This document shows, in pieces, positions 1 to 11,748 of a DNA stretch of 64,000 bases (its first letter is position 1; the number at the start of each line of letters is the position of its first letter). The translations under genes and the position numbers were made by a program. The stretch covers positions 1,240,001 to 1,304,000 of the forward strand of contig JAPZLL010000006.1 of the NCBI GenBank assembly GCA_036250225.1, written 5' to 3'. The notes below the pieces were generated by a model. The model saw nothing but the letters and a program-made list of their open reading frames with translations. It was not told the origin of the DNA and did not search any database. This DNA is from Cercophora sp. LCS_1. Its lineage: Eukaryota > Ascomycota > Sordariomycetes > Sordariales > Lasiosphaeriaceae.

Positions 1-1
1 C

Positions 2-1024
2 ACAATCGAAGCCTACAGCCCGGCGCCTCTCCTTTCCGCCGCATCGCCCATATCTCCTCTCCGCCTGCGGAGTCAAGACCTCCGAAGTGGACGCTCTCTC
101 AGCTCCATCTCCGAAACCTCCATCTACGACACCAACCCCGACCCAGCCACAATCCCAATGGGCGGCCCTCCCTTCCGTGACGCTGTCGAGGTCCACATCC
201 CGACCATGCCCTCCTCCATCACACAAACCCCTGAATCTGCCTGCACGCCTCCCCGCTCTGCCTCCCCGTCCATCTCCATCTCCTCCGGCGTCCGTCCCCT
301 TCGCGGTGCCGAGTCCCGTCTAGGCCACTACCCGTCGTCCCGCAAGTTTGCGTGGCCCTGGCTCAAGAAAACGGCTACAATGGGCAAGAACTTTGCCGCT
401 GCTGCAAAAAGCCACGCCACCCGCAAGCTGTCAGTCGCCACGGTCGACACCTTTGCGCACAAGCGGGAGAAGACACCCATGCCGAGTGTTCTTTCTCCTC
501 CGCCGTTGTCGTACTCGACCGCCTCACGACCGGTTACAAGGCGCGGACCAACGTCGGGACCCTCTGCATCCGGGACATTTCCTACTTCGCGGGAGGCGGG
601 TCTACCGTCGTCGCCTACGATGGGGTATGCGGCCTCCGGTGGATGGGACAGGGATTTATTGGGAGTGAGTGCGCCAGGGGGTGATGACGATGGGTGGGCC
701 GATATGACGGTCAGGAGTCGGAGTACGATGGGGGCGGAGCACGGGGCTAACTGGACGACTGTTGGGCTCGCGAGGACGCAGCAGAGCATAGAGCAGGAGA
801 GTCCTAAAGTGGGGAGGGATTTGTATTTGAGTGGGAGCAGTGAGCTGGGCGAGGAGTTGTTGAGTCCGAGCAAATGGCCCAGGGCGGAGGGGCAGGGGCA
901 GGGGAGAGTTGGGATGGGGGTTCGGACGAGTGCCGGGAACGGGTATGGGATTAGAAGGGTCGAGGAGAGCAGCCCGGGTGTTGGGAAGAGCGTGGCGAGT
1001 GAGGGGAGTCCAAGGTTTCTATAA
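2..1024 (+). CDS. Ser/Pro-rich hypothetical protein, 3' part only (cut by window edge)
   Basis: An open frame runs without a stop from base 2 to the TAA at 1022-1024, so the window holds only the last roughly 340 residues. The visible part is rich in Ser, Pro, Gly and Arg, with a short basic-aromatic stretch (SRKFAWPWLKK) about one third of the way in and no membrane segment. This looks like a disordered cytosolic tail or regulatory region. An internal ATG at 158 is simply the first Met inside the window and is unlikely to be the true start. I do not recognise the family. The lack of stops over 1 kb and the biased composition support real coding sequence. Confidence 0.55.
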   Translation, partial: TIEAYSPAPLLSAASPISPLRLRSQDLRSGRSLSSISETSIYDTNPDPATIPMGGPPFRDAVEVHIPTMPSSITQTPESACTPPRSASPSISISSGVRPLRGAESRLGHYPSSRKFAWPWLKKTATMGKNFAAAAKSHATRKLSVATVDTFAHKREKTPMPSVLSPPPLSYSTASRPVTRRGPTSGPSASGTFPTSREAGLPSSPTMGYAASGGWDRDLLGVSAPGGDDDGWADMTVRSRSTMGAEHGANWTTVGLARTQQSIEQESPKVGRDLYLSGSSELGEELLSPSKWPRAEGQGQGRVGMGVRTSAGNGYGIRRVEESSPGVGKSVASEGSPRFL

Positions 1025-2618
1025 GGTGTTTGACACTATTTAGGTAGGCAAGGCGTTAGCTATGCTGATATTTTATGACCATCATTCTACTCAATTGTTT
1101 CCAAGCTTGAGGTGGCCCAAAAACAGATATGCGACAGTTACTGGTAATCACATTCAAATTTGTGAGCTCCGTGGTAGCAGTTTGTTCTCGTCGCCGCTGG
1201 AGTAACTCGCCAGATCGAACCCCTGGATCATGTTGACAACATGTGATTATGCATCAAACGTTGCCACGACGTTTCTGGCCTGCAGCTCATTGCTTTATCT
1301 CGACACCGGCAGGTCTTGCCGACGCCTCTGACGGCACGTGCGACAACAAAGAAATGAAGTCGTCCGCACTGCCGGCTAAGTTTGGCGTTGCACAACCCCA
1401 CGCTCCCGAGATGAAGTGTGTTCAACGTCGGACCGAGACAAAGAAAATGAATGACATGTCGTCATCCAGCCCCCCCTCTTCCAAGGAAAGCGTCAAGCTC
1501 GAGCCATGTTGAGGCGCGTGGGGAAGGCACCGCGTTCGCGCCCGAGACACCGACGAACGAAAATCGTTGCGCAGCATCGGCACAGGGCATCTTAGCCGTG
1601 CTTGGTGGGGCCGAGGGGAAAGGCGGGAGCGCAGGCAGCTGTCACCCCTCCAGCCAGATGGAGCTGCCAGAGAAACCCGGAAAGCGGAACCTGAGAGAGC
1701 TCTTTTGAACAGAGGAAGAGGTCGCATGCGTCCGGCACTAACCCGCATCCAGCTGACACAGTGGAATGACTTTCCCATTCCCCCCTTATCGCCGCTAAGA
1801 GGCGAAAACTGCCTGATCGGCCAGTGTGAACTGAGACGAGATGCGACTGCCCCAACAGAAACAGATGGGCTGCTTGCTGCTGCGTGCCTGACAAGGCCAG
1901 AAGCTTCAAGAGGTGGGCGAGTTGCGCGCTCGCGTGATCAATCGGCCTTGGCAACTTGAGCTGGTACATACAGCTGTGGCTGACACCCAACAGCTACAGT
2001 GAACGGCAGCCTTCAGTTAATAACCTAGATCCTGACTGTACCCCACACACGGCCAGCCCAGAACCCATGACTCCTGGATAGCCTCGTCACTTTGTTTCGA
2101 ACTTCAGCTGTGATTGTCCACCTTGTGCTCGAAACGAAGCTATAGATTGCTGTTTGCTATTGTCCCATGTGTAGTTTTTGTTGAGTTTTTTTTTTGCATG
2201 CTACACACACACATTGACGACGTCGCTGCTGCTGCTTTTTCGCCTCACCGGCCACACCTCTTCTCACCCCTTTGCTGCTTTTGCTGCACTCGTCACGCCA
2301 AAACGACTTGTGGCCCGCCCTGCGCCGCCAACCCCGCTTCCACCCTTTTTGCACCCAGCAAACTCCCAGCGCTGGGTTCAGACAACGACGAAAAAAATTC
2401 TGAGCGACGCAGAACCCATTCCCGACTTCCTCGCAACCTCTCGGACAATTCTTTTGCCCAGCACATTTCCAATTTCAACTCTCGCCCAGCTGCATATTCC
2501 CGAACGAGCTATTCCGGCAGTGACCCCTCCTCCTGACTGCCCAATCTTCCCCCGAACAAACCCCTCCCCGCACTGGTAGCCGCGCTGCTGCCGACTTCCA
2601 TATCAAAACACCGTCACC
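1025..2618. other. Intergenic region; terminator of the first gene and promoter/5' leader of PTC2
   Basis: No convincing gene is seen. Bases from about 2170 to 2600 are strongly C/T-rich on the plus strand, as is usual for fungal promoters and 5' leaders of highly expressed genes. Open frames here are short and have no recognisable composition. Confidence 0.5.
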
Positions 2619-4684
2619 ATGGGCCAGACGCTTTCTGAGCCCGTCGTTGAAAAGGTACGTGGAAACAGAGTGTCCAAGCATTTGTTTTTTGGGGTGCGAA
2701 GGCCGCCCTGACCCCGCGTTCCGTCTGGCCGCTCCGCCCACCCTCGGCCGGACTATGGCTGTCTCGATCACGGTTTTTGGACCGCACGTCACGATCACGA
2801 TCGCGTATCCACACATCGGCAGCTTCGCCGCGGTTCTATTTCCCTTGCAATTCCCTATCCTCCCAATATATACCGCGGCGAGAGCGCAAGGCTGACTCAG
2901 TTGGACACGATTCACAGGCGTCGGCAAAGGGCGAGGATGAGAGGCTCCTCTACGGCGTGTCGGCCATGCAGGGCTGGCGCATCAGCATGGAGGACTCGCA
3001 CACTACAGTACTCGACCTTTTGGCCGGCAACCCCAAGGCCGCCAAGTCCCACCAGGGCAAGCTCTCGTTCTTTGGCGTCTTTGACGGGCACGGTGGCGAC
3101 AAGGTAGCGTTATTTGCGGGCGACAACATCCACAATATCATCGCGAAGCAGGACACATTTAAGACGGGCAATTACGAGCAGGCTCTTAAGGACGGCTTTT
3201 TGGCGACGGACCGGGCAATTCTCAACGGTATGGTAGCACCTTTGCGAGAGTGAGACGAGGTGGGGAACGGTTCTGGCCGACTCTAGAACCGCGCCAGGAT
3301 TATCGATCCAGTTGCCCCTTTGCGGGCGAGAGCATGGCTGATTATGGATGTTTCCGAGCAGATCCCAAGTACGAAGAGGAGGTGTCGGGCTGCACGGCGT
3401 GTGTCGGGCTGATCACAGAGGACAAGATCTACATTGTTGGTTACCCGCCTGGAACCCCCCTCTCGCAGGCTCCCCTCCCCCCCATGTGCTAACGCACAAC
3501 TCTGCAGGCCAACGCTGGCGACTCCAGAAGCGTCCTGGGCGTCAAGGGCCGCGCGAAACCGCTGTCCTTTGACCACAAGCCACAAAACGAAGGTGCGCGG
3601 CCTCCGCCCGAGGCTTGGCTGTCGGCCAATTTGCTGACCCGATGTCCGTTGTTGCAGGCGAGAAGGCGCGAATCACAGCTGCCGGCGGCTTTGTCGATTT
3701 CGGCCGAGTCAACGGCAACCTCGCGCTCTCCAGAGCTATCGGCGATTTCGAATTCAAGAAGAGCGCCGAGCTGGCACCCGAGCAGCAGATTGTCACGGCA
3801 TATCCTGACGTCGTGGTTCACGATTTGGGTGACGATGACGAGTTCCTCGTTCTTGCTTGCGATGGTACAGTCTCTCGGGAAGTTTTAGCGGACTTTGCTA
3901 ACTAACATTGCGCAGGTATCTGGGATTGCCAGTCCTCACAGGCCGTCGTGGAGTTTGTCAGGCGAGGTATCGCCGCCAAGCAGGATCTGGACAAGATCTG
4001 CGAAAACATGATGGACAACTGTCTGGCCTCCAACTCGGAAACGGGCGGTGTTGGCTGTGATAACATGACCATGATCGTTGTTGGCTTCCTCAGGGGACGG
4101 ACCAAGGAGGAGTGGTATGAGGAGATTGCTCGACGGGTCGCCAATGGCGACGGACCGTGTGCCCCTCCCGAGTATGGTACGGACCCGCCGCCTTCCTGAA
4201 CATCTTTCACCCACATTTGCTTCATCTTTTCCCGACCCCTCATGGATGAGATGGCGTGGATTTCCCCCCGTTCTACTTTTTTTTGTTTCATACTCTAGCA
4301 AAGTTCCAGATGACTAATACAAGTTTTGATCCAATAGCTGAGTTCCGAGGCCCTGGCGTGCATCATAACTTTGATGATAGTGACAGCGGGTATGATGTCG
4401 ACGAGCACAACAAGGGCAAGAGCTTTGGTCTTGGCGGCTACAAGGGCAGGATCATCTTTCTCGGGGACGGCACCGAGGTGTTGACGGATTCGGACGATAC
4501 CGAGATGTTCGACAACTCGGAGGAGGACAAGGATCTCGCAAGCCAGGTGGCTAAGAGCAGCGGCGAGTCGGCGACAGCGACAACGTCTGAGGGCAGCAGC
4601 AGCAGCAGCACAGAAGACAAGAAGGCCGAGGGGGAGGCGACAAAGAGCGAAGGGAAAGTGGAGGCCGAGGGGAAGAAGGACTGA
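2619..4684 (+). CDS. PTC2: Protein phosphatase 2C, Ptc2/Ptc3 type
   Basis: A Mg/Mn-dependent Ser/Thr phosphatase that in fungi turns down stress MAPK and DNA-damage checkpoint signalling. Seven exons join in phase: 2619-2654, 2918-3227, 3362-3435, 3508-3592, 3658-3864, 3916-4176 and 4338-4684, giving 439 residues. The first exon encodes only MGQTLSEPVVEK, the conserved N-terminus with an N-myristoylation-type Gly2. PP2C motifs follow in order: RISMEDSHT, FGVFDGHGGD (metal-binding Asp), ANAGDSRSV, LACDGIWD and GCDNMT. The C-terminal tail is acidic and Ser/Glu/Lys-rich, as in fungal Ptc2. The third donor (GTTGGT at 3436) is weak but is the only one that keeps the conserved ...KIYI-ANAGDSR join in frame. 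Confidence 0.93.
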
Positions 4685-5106
4685 GTGAGCTCTAGGCCGG
4701 GCCGGGCTAACTGGCTGAATGGGGTTAGATGGGGCTCATCTCTTTTTTATTTGGTTTTGTTTCCCGCTCACAAGTTCCTGATGGTTGAGATTGTTGGTGT
4801 GGTTGTGGCTGTGGTTGGTTCGGGTTGTTGGTCTGGGCGAGGTGGTTTTTATCAAAGCGACTTCTTCTGGATGGAAATGAAATGAAATGGTTGTCTGTCT
4901 GTTTCTGTGGTGACAGATTATGACAGATCACAATGAATACGATACGTCAGATTCCCCCATCTTTGGGTCCCTTGTTTGGGGGCTTATCTTATTGGGCCTT
5001 CATGGTTTTGGGCCCTTGTTGTGGGCCACATGTTTTAGGTGTAGAGAGTGATGTATAAGGGTGGACGTGGTGATTCTGAGGCGGGATGGCAAGTAGTAAG
5101 TGGCTT

Positions 5107-5176
5107 GGATGGGAATGGGCAGGATGGGAATGGGCAGGATGGGAATGGGCAGGATGGGAATGGGCAGGATGGGATG
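5107..5176 (+). repeat. Tandem repeat, 15-bp unit, about 4.6 copies
   Basis: The unit GGATGGGAATGGGCA is repeated essentially perfectly four times and then a partial copy. It is a G-rich minisatellite in intergenic DNA downstream of PTC2. Confidence 0.95.
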
Positions 5177-6490
5177 GGCTCTAGAGAGAAATGGAGGGAG
5201 AATGTCTAGGACGCATGGCATGATGAAGAGGATGGGGATAGATGGCAGGCCAGGTGACATGGGTGATGCTGTGTTGTTGTTTTTTTCACACGGGTTCACA
5301 GGCTGATCTATCATGTCGGCATTTGAGCCGTGTCTTGAATGGGTTTTCTGGTCATGCGCGTTATGGGTGCCATTGAAATGGCTTAGGTGTAGGTGGCGGT
5401 TGGTGGATGGCTTATATGGTGTGGCTTGGTGGGATGCGATGTCGCGGCTGGGACGGAGATGTTGCGTTTATACCGGATGGTGGAGGCCGATTTGGTGATG
5501 GGACCAGGTAAGGCATGGTGGTTTTTCCGGGTTGGAAAAAGGGTTGGTTGCCTGGTTGGATGGGGGTGGAAAGCCTGGTTGAAAGGGGCAGAGCACAGTT
5601 GGAAAACTGGTGGGGTTTTTGTCCAAGCCGGATGGTGCAGGTTCCAGGCTCCGGGTATCATGTGCTGGAGTGGAGTGATGAGACCCTTGTAAGCAGGTGG
5701 CAGGTTGGCAGAGCAGAGGTGGACCTGGAAGGCGGTTTGAGATATTGCCGGGGCGGCATAGCAAGCTTGACTGGGGGTTTTGCTCCATGCTGGTTGAGGC
5801 TTTTTAAAAGTTCAAAGTTGGGATGAAGCTGTGACGGTGTTGGGGCGAGGCGAGGGTGTGATGGTTTTGAGGCGGTTGTCCATGTTGTCGTTCGTTGACG
5901 ATGATGCTACGTTTGGACTTGGTCATGTGATGGCTGAGAATGAGGATGGTTCTGGGAAGAGGGATACTGAGAAAAAACCTTCAACCAGGCGATTCTCCCC
6001 TGGCTTGTCAAATGCCACTATTCCCCGGGCTTCTGAACACCCGGTGTCGACCGTGACGCGACGCTGGACCAGCTCGAACCGCGGAACGCCAAAGACTTCT
6101 GAGACGGTCGACAAGGACGATGACTTCCGAAAAGACGAAAAGGGACAAGGCCACAAGATAAGCATTTTTTTTTTTTTTTCAATGGTAGGAGAGCCCGGTA
6201 CGGGGCCCGGAAGCATGAAGAGGGCGTGTTTGGGGTTGGTTTTGGCGGCCCTGACCTGGCCGCTTGGTTCTGCGGGCCCGGAGCAGGCCGAATCAGCAAA
6301 TCGGACGGTGCTAAGCGAGCCCAGGGCCCGAGACGGTGACAGGCGACCAGGTCCGTGCGTCCCGGCTCCTGGGAGCCTCCGTGGCACACGGACCCGCAAC
6401 CTGCAACCCGCCAGACCCTTGTTTCCACTTTTTTGGTGTGAATTCTATTCCATCTACCGACATTGTTTCGTGTAACTCCATGCAGTATGC

Positions 6491-6492
<2 letters not shown>

Positions 6493-6546
<54 letters not shown>
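6493..6546 (+). repeat. CA dinucleotide microsatellite, about 27 copies
   Basis: An uninterrupted (CA)n run of 54 bases in the spacer upstream of the coiled-coil membrane protein gene. Such runs are usually length-variable between strains. Confidence 0.98.
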
Positions 6547-6549
<3 letters not shown>

Positions 6550-7129
6550 GTGAGCCCGCTGCTGGCTGGTAGAGGCTACAGCACTGTCGCTCTGGTCTCT
6601 CCTGGCCCCTGCCTGACCCAAAATCAAGTGGTTTTGGGGACAACTGTTCCCCCCACGTCATGCCGGCTGCAGCGTCATCCCGAGGGACGGAATCCCAGTG
6701 GAAGGGACGAGAAGGGCAACCCGTCAGGGGTTACATGCTGCGATAGAGCATGAGGCTTGGTGGTGGGAGACAAAGGATCTTCGAGATCCTCGACGCAGCG
6801 CTACCAGAATATCTGACAGTCTTCAGATGCCCGCTGTGCCATGCACCGGCCTGTCTTTCTTTTAGTCTCCCGGTCCCTCCTCTCAACGATCCCGTTTGTT
6901 TCCTCCTTCTCTCTTTTTCCTGTTTTTCCATTCTGGCTAAAAGGTCGTCAACCGGGAGGGTTAAAGAGAATGATCGCCAGGCCCGGTGCCATCGTCCATC
7001 TTGTTTACTCGTTGTAATTCATCCGCCGCGCGGTAAACACATCTTGTCCAACCTGTTGAACCAGGTTGCTGGAATCCCTTCATTTCGACTTTAGCCAGAA
7101 CCCGGAGTTTGGGTTCGTTTACACCCACC

Positions 7130-8524
7130 ATGGCGGGCCACAGGAAACAACAACATCAACAATCACGACCTTTAATATCTCTCTTCGTTTTCCTCCTCTG
7201 TTCATCAGCATGCAGCGCCTTGTCAAGCCGAGAAAATGGTATCCCCAGCGAAGAAGGCAGGTGGAGGAGGGACGAGGCACCACAACCAGTTCTAGAACGA
7301 ACACCCATCATCAACCTACAACCCGCACACGTAGTACGAGACTGCATCGCAACCATCACACCTGCTCCTCTTCTCCGTCGGCAAGATCAAGGGCAAATTA
7401 ACGCCCTTAGCGCTGAAATCCAACGCATTAGCGAGTCGTTCCGCTCCGTCAGCCAGGCCTCGCAACAAGTCTCGCAGTCCAGCCAACAACTCAGCCAATC
7501 CGTCCAACAAGCCAACCAGCGCCTGTCTGAAACCGAGCGCCAGCTCGCCAGCGTGCGCATCTCCCTCGATGCAGCAACCCAAGCATCCCGCTCGCTCTCC
7601 CAGGCAGCGGCCGAGGCGTCACGCCGTGTTGACGAAGCCCGACGCTCAGCCGACCAAGCCATCGCCGAGGTCTCACGCAGCGTCTCCAACGCCATGATGC
7701 AAAACATGGCGGCGGCAACGCGCTCCCTAGCCCAGGCGCTCTCCCAAGCCTCGCAGTCGGCGCAAAGCGTCGTCCAAAAGGCCCAGGCCGAAGCCACGGC
7801 CGTCCGTAGCGAAGCCGCAGGCCAAATCCAGCAAGCCCAGGGCGCCGCTCTCTCCGTCACACAGACAGCGCTAGCCGTCGTGGGCGGTATCATCGGCTCG
7901 TCCCTGATCACCGTAGCAGCCTTTGTTCTGATCCTCCGGTACCGCCGCTCCAAGCGACGGCGTTCGGGGCTGGAAAGCCGCTCAGCCAACATCTCGTACC
8001 CCGATCTCAAGGGATCGTCTGATAACGCCGTCGGCGGTGGCCGGATAGGCGGGTACGCCGCTTCGGATGCGGAATCAACCTATAGCACCGATACCAATGG
8101 GTACAGACGCGATATCAAGGAGCCTCCTACCGTTGCGGTCCGCGGGAGCGTCAATGTGGGGAGAAACACGCCAGGCGTTGGGTACGCACTGAGTTATTAC
8201 GGGCCGACGCAGCAGCAGCAGCAGCAGCAGCAACAGGAGAAAGCAACTGGCATGTCGGGGACCACGGCTGGGGATGGAAGTGGCGTGTTCCAGTTGAGCG
8301 ATCCGCCCAAGGGGAAGTTTACGCTTTTCCCGAGGAGTAGTAGCCGTGAGGATCTGAACGGGCCGGGGTCGGGGATTTCGACTACCATCACGAGTAGTAG
8401 TGGGGGAGGGTCGCCGCAGAGGATGAGTAAAGGGGTTATTCCTAGTTTGGATCAGTGGATAAGGGCTGGGACGGTTAGTCCGTTTGCGACGCTGAAGAAG
8501 AATGGGACTGGGACTGGGAAATGA
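7130..8524 (+). CDS. Single-pass membrane protein with long Ser/Gln/Ala coiled coil
   Basis: A single-exon protein of 464 residues. The ATG at 7130 sits in a strong context (CACCATGG); the frame continues upstream only to a TTG. The N-terminus has a signal peptide or anchor (SLFVFLLCSSACSAL). It is followed by a luminal/extracellular region and a coiled coil at about residues 85-235 built from short repeats such as SQASQQVSQSSQQLSQ and RRSADQAIAEVSRS. A transmembrane helix (VVGGIIGSSLITVAAFVLIL) follows, with a basic stop-transfer RYRRSKRRR. The cytosolic tail of about 200 residues is Gly/Ser-rich and contains a poly-Gln run. I know no named family. The layout resembles a cell-surface sensor or organelle-anchored scaffold, but that is inference. 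Confidence 0.8.
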   Translation: MAGHRKQQHQQSRPLISLFVFLLCSSACSALSSRENGIPSEEGRWRRDEAPQPVLERTPIINLQPAHVVRDCIATITPAPLLRRQDQGQINALSAEIQRISESFRSVSQASQQVSQSSQQLSQSVQQANQRLSETERQLASVRISLDAATQASRSLSQAAAEASRRVDEARRSADQAIAEVSRSVSNAMMQNMAAATRSLAQALSQASQSAQSVVQKAQAEATAVRSEAAGQIQQAQGAALSVTQTALAVVGGIIGSSLITVAAFVLILRYRRSKRRRSGLESRSANISYPDLKGSSDNAVGGGRIGGYAASDAESTYSTDTNGYRRDIKEPPTVAVRGSVNVGRNTPGVGYALSYYGPTQQQQQQQQQEKATGMSGTTAGDGSGVFQLSDPPKGKFTLFPRSSSREDLNGPGSGISTTITSSSGGGSPQRMSKGVIPSLDQWIRAGTVSPFATLKKNGTGTGK

Positions 8525-8746
8525 GGGGTGGTGTGGTGGTGGTGGTGGTTTTTTTTTTTGGTTGTGAAAAGATTAAGCGAGCGATGATATCCCCATACGT
8601 AGTAGTTTTTAGTTAATAAAGATTTATAAGAATATCCTGATCGTTTCGAGGTGGGATGTGAGAAGCTATCATTTTTCTCATTTGTGGCCACAGTCCATCC
8701 GCACGAAACCCACCACCCACCAAACACCTCCCATCCAACTTCCTCC

Positions 8747-9516
8747 CTAAAAATACTCACACCCAAGAACCCCAATACCAATCTCATCAAACCCATCCCT
8801 CTCCAGATGATCGCGTACCGTCCTACGAAACGTCAGTCTCCCATTCGCCACCGGCGCCCCCAAGTTCGCCTCCACGAACCGCCTATCCCCCGCAAAAAAA
8901 AAAAAAAAAAAAAAACAGAAAAAAAAACACCTCGCCAACATTCTTTACCAACCTATTTCCTCTTCGACCAAAACTCAGAATCGTCTGCCGTCCAGAGGGA
9001 ATGTCGTACAACTGCCTCCCCACATAGAGCTGCCTATTTGTCCCAACCCTCCACATTGACTAAAAAAACCGACGTTACGCACAGTCGGGGGGCATATCCA
9101 CCCGAAGTAGGCCCGACAAGATCGAGGGTTGTTGGAGGAGGCATGGCGTGCTCTGGAAGCAGTAGCTGGTGGCGATGGGTGGTGAGTTTGAGAAGGCTGA
9201 GAACGTCGGGTGCGGAGAGGATTTCTGGTAATCCCCGGGCCACCGTGTCGCCTCGCATGAGAGGACAGCTTGGCCACGTGGTGGATTGTCTCCCTTACCC
9301 TCGGAGTCTTTGGTAGCCAGTGTGTGACCGCAACGCTCGTCGATTCCTCGTCGGCTGGCGGCGCGGGCCCTGGACGGGCTGCGCAACCTTGTTTGGAGAC
9401 GCTCCCGGGATGTCGGAGCGCACGCTCATCTCCCAGATGGTGAAACGAAGCTCCATGGGAAGATGTGCGAAAAGGGTGAGTTCTCGCGTCGACATTCTGA
9501 TGACTTGCGAGAACAT
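8747..9516 (-). CDS. 2EXR-domain hypothetical protein, exon structure incomplete
   Basis: The start region (ATG at 9516, or 9495) encodes LFAHLPMELRFTIWEMSVRS, matching the first EXR motif (LPxELRxxIW) of the fungal 2EXR family (function unknown). The last exon ends at the TAA at 8747 and encodes RRFVEANLGAPVANGRLTFR and onward to LGCEYF. It follows a plausible acceptor (GATAG) after a long T tract and can join in phase to an exon ending TILSFGRRGN through an AG/GTTGGT donor. The exons in between could not be assigned with confidence, so frameshifts or decay cannot be excluded. A related gene lies at 31222-32001. Confidence 0.5.
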
Positions 9517-10128
9517 GATGATGGTGTTGGTGGCGGTGTGTGAGAGGCGGTCGGTGGCACACTTCAAGTCCAAAAACAAGGGCTACTTTGCTGGTTGAGC
9601 CACACGCTTCCCATCGACGAGCACGAGAGTCATACAGGGAAATCAGTTCCTTTTGGGTCCTAAACAAGAATAATCATTTGGTGTGATCAAGACATGTGGA
9701 AGAAAAGGCGTTTCTTGCCGTCAAGGAGGACTGGGATGGCTTCCACGCTGCTTTTTCCCCTTCATCCTGACAGTAAACAACTGAAAATGACAAGTTTACT
9801 CACCGTGACACACCTACGCAGACCCAAGTCAAATTCCCTCCAGCACGGTAAAACAAACCACCGGCAACTCACCTCCGCTCGGCAACTCACCTCCGCTCGG
9901 CAACTTAAACGCAAAGCAAGATGAGCCGAGTTGCTGCCGCGGTCAGAGGAGGCGCTGGCCCTATCAGGACGACGACAAACGCCAAACCTTGATAGCCACA
10001 ACGCACAACTTACCACACCCGTTCATCGCCGGACAAATGAAAAACCTGCGAGGCCGTTGCTTCTTCCCCCTCTTCCCAACGTCTCACCTGTGTCGCTTGT
10101 TTGAGGTTCCCCACGCCGTTGACTAAAA
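9517..10128. other. Divergent promoter region between the 2EXR gene and the permease
   Basis: No gene seen. It contains a direct duplication of an 18-mer (CGGCAACTCACCTCCGCT) near 9862-9897. The final 100 bases before the permease ATG are C/T-rich. Confidence 0.5.
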
Positions 10129-11748
10129 ATGCAGCCCACACACTTGAGCAAGAAGCCCACCGACGAGGAAAAGGGACTCGGCCATGATGTCACCGCCGTG
10201 AGCTCTTCGAGCGGAGGCCCGCAGAATGCAGAGACCGAAGAGAAGCGCGGCTTCCTGGGTACTCTCCGCTACTATGAAGGCGTCTTGGACAAGAAGCTGG
10301 GCGTTGAAACCCAGGCCGTCACTCGGAAGCGCCCCGAAGACCGCGATCCTGCTTTTCGAGCATGGCACAACCAAGCCGTCATGTTCCTGCTCTGGTTGAG
10401 CTCCACCTCCAACTTGAGCTGCTTCGCCACCGGCTTCTTGGGTCACGAGTTTGGCCTTGACCTCAAGACAACGCTGCTCGTCATTATCTTTGGAACACTG
10501 ATCGGCAGCGCCGTGCCTGTAAGTTCCCCGTCTCATCCCCGAAAACGGTAGAAACTGACATTTCCCCAGGCATGGTGCGCGACAATGGGTCCCAAAACCG
10601 GTCTCCGCGCCGTCTCCATCGCCCGCTACTCCATGGGCTGGTGGCCGTCCAAAAGCATCGCCGTCCTCAATGTGATCGAACAAGTGGGCTGGTGCTCGAT
10701 CGGCGCAATCACCGGCGGACTCGCCCTCTCCGCCATTTCCAACGGCGAAATCGGGTCCCAGCTAGGCGTGTTCCTCGCGACCCTAATCGGCTTTATCATC
10801 TCCTTCATCGGCCTCAAAGCCGTCTTCCTGTACGAGAAATACTCGGGCTTCGTCCTCCTCGCCGTCTTCATCGCCATGTACGCCCAAACCGCGTCAACAG
10901 CCGACCTCGCCGTCCCCGAGACCTTGACACCTAGCACCCTCACCAAAGGGTGCCTCTGTCTCCTGGCCGTCATGTACGGCTCTTCGTCGTCGTGGGGTTC
11001 GATCATCGCCGACTTCTACGTCGAGTATCCAGCCTCAACATCCCCTTACCAGATCTTCACCCTGACCTGTCTGGGCATCGCCCTTCCCACCATCTTCGGC
11101 ATGTCCCTCGGCGCCATCGTCGCTTCGGGACTCAAAAACAACCCCATCTGGGCAGCGGCGCACGCAAAAGGAATGGGCTTCCTAGTGCAGGAAATGATCC
11201 ACCCGACCGGCTTCGCCAAATTCCTCCTCGTCGTCCTCGCATTGTCCTGCATCGGCATGGTCTCGGTCTCGCTCTACAGCGCCGGTTTGTCGATTCAGCA
11301 AACCGCCCGTCCGCTGGGCCTCGTCCCGCGCTTCTTCTGGACGGCCCTCATGTTTGGCGCCGCGTGTACGCTTGGCATGGCGGGCGCCGACAAGCTGTAT
11401 GATTTCCTGCTCAATTTTTTGTCGCTGCTCGGGTACTGGGTCACTGGTTTCTTTGTGATTATGTTTTGTGAACACTACGCGTTTAGAAAAGGTTGGACGA
11501 GGGGCGTCGAGCTGTATGATCTCGAGGCGTGGAACGATCCGGAGCTGTTGCCCGTGGGTTATGCGGGGGGTTTGGCGTTTGTGGTGGGTCTTGTCGGTGC
11601 CATTTTGGGCATGAGCGAGAAGTGGTATAAGGGTGTCATTTCGGTGCAGATTGGGGGTGGTGATATTGGGAACCAGTTGGCATTTTTGTTTACGCTTGCT
11701 GTGTTCTTGCCAGCGAGGTGGTTGGAGAGGAAGATTGTTGGGCGGTGA
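10129..11748 (+). CDS. NCS1-family purine-cytosine permease (Fcy2/FcyB type)
   Basis: A plasma-membrane proton symporter for cytosine and purines, of the nucleobase-cation-symport-1 family. Two exons, 10129-10518 and 10570-11748, give 522 residues; the intron has GTAAGT and CCCCAG ends. The hydrophilic N-terminus carries the family pattern (GVETQAVTRKRPEDRDP). It is followed by about 12 membrane segments, including the conserved TM1 region ending GSAVPAWCATMGPKTGLRA and the SIARYSMGWWPSK segment. Length is typical for Fcy2-like carriers. Substrate cannot be fixed from sequence alone; cytosine/purine is the family expectation. Confidence 0.93.

Larger units (their letters stand above)
4685..7129. 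other. Long intergenic region with simple repeats
   Basis: This 2.4 kb spacer lies between PTC2 and the coiled-coil membrane protein. It holds a G-rich 15-mer tandem repeat near 5107, a T tract near 6163-6180 and a long CA repeat at 6493-6546. ORFs are present (for example about 5831-6475) but have no protein-like features and cross simple repeats, so I annotate no gene. Confidence 0.5.

Noticed and set aside
5831..6475. ORF of about 214 codons in the spacer upstream of the coiled-coil protein gene
   Set aside because: No protein-like motifs or family features, overlaps simple-sequence DNA, and its strand partner is equally open. Treated as chance.
6463..6753. ORFs encoding poly-His-Thr or Cys-Val repeats
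   Set aside because: Translation of the CA microsatellite.
8651..9316. 221-codon plus-strand ORF opposite the first 2EXR gene
   Set aside because: Crosses a poly-A tract and lacks family features; the opposite strand carries the ELR/IW motif and splice signals.
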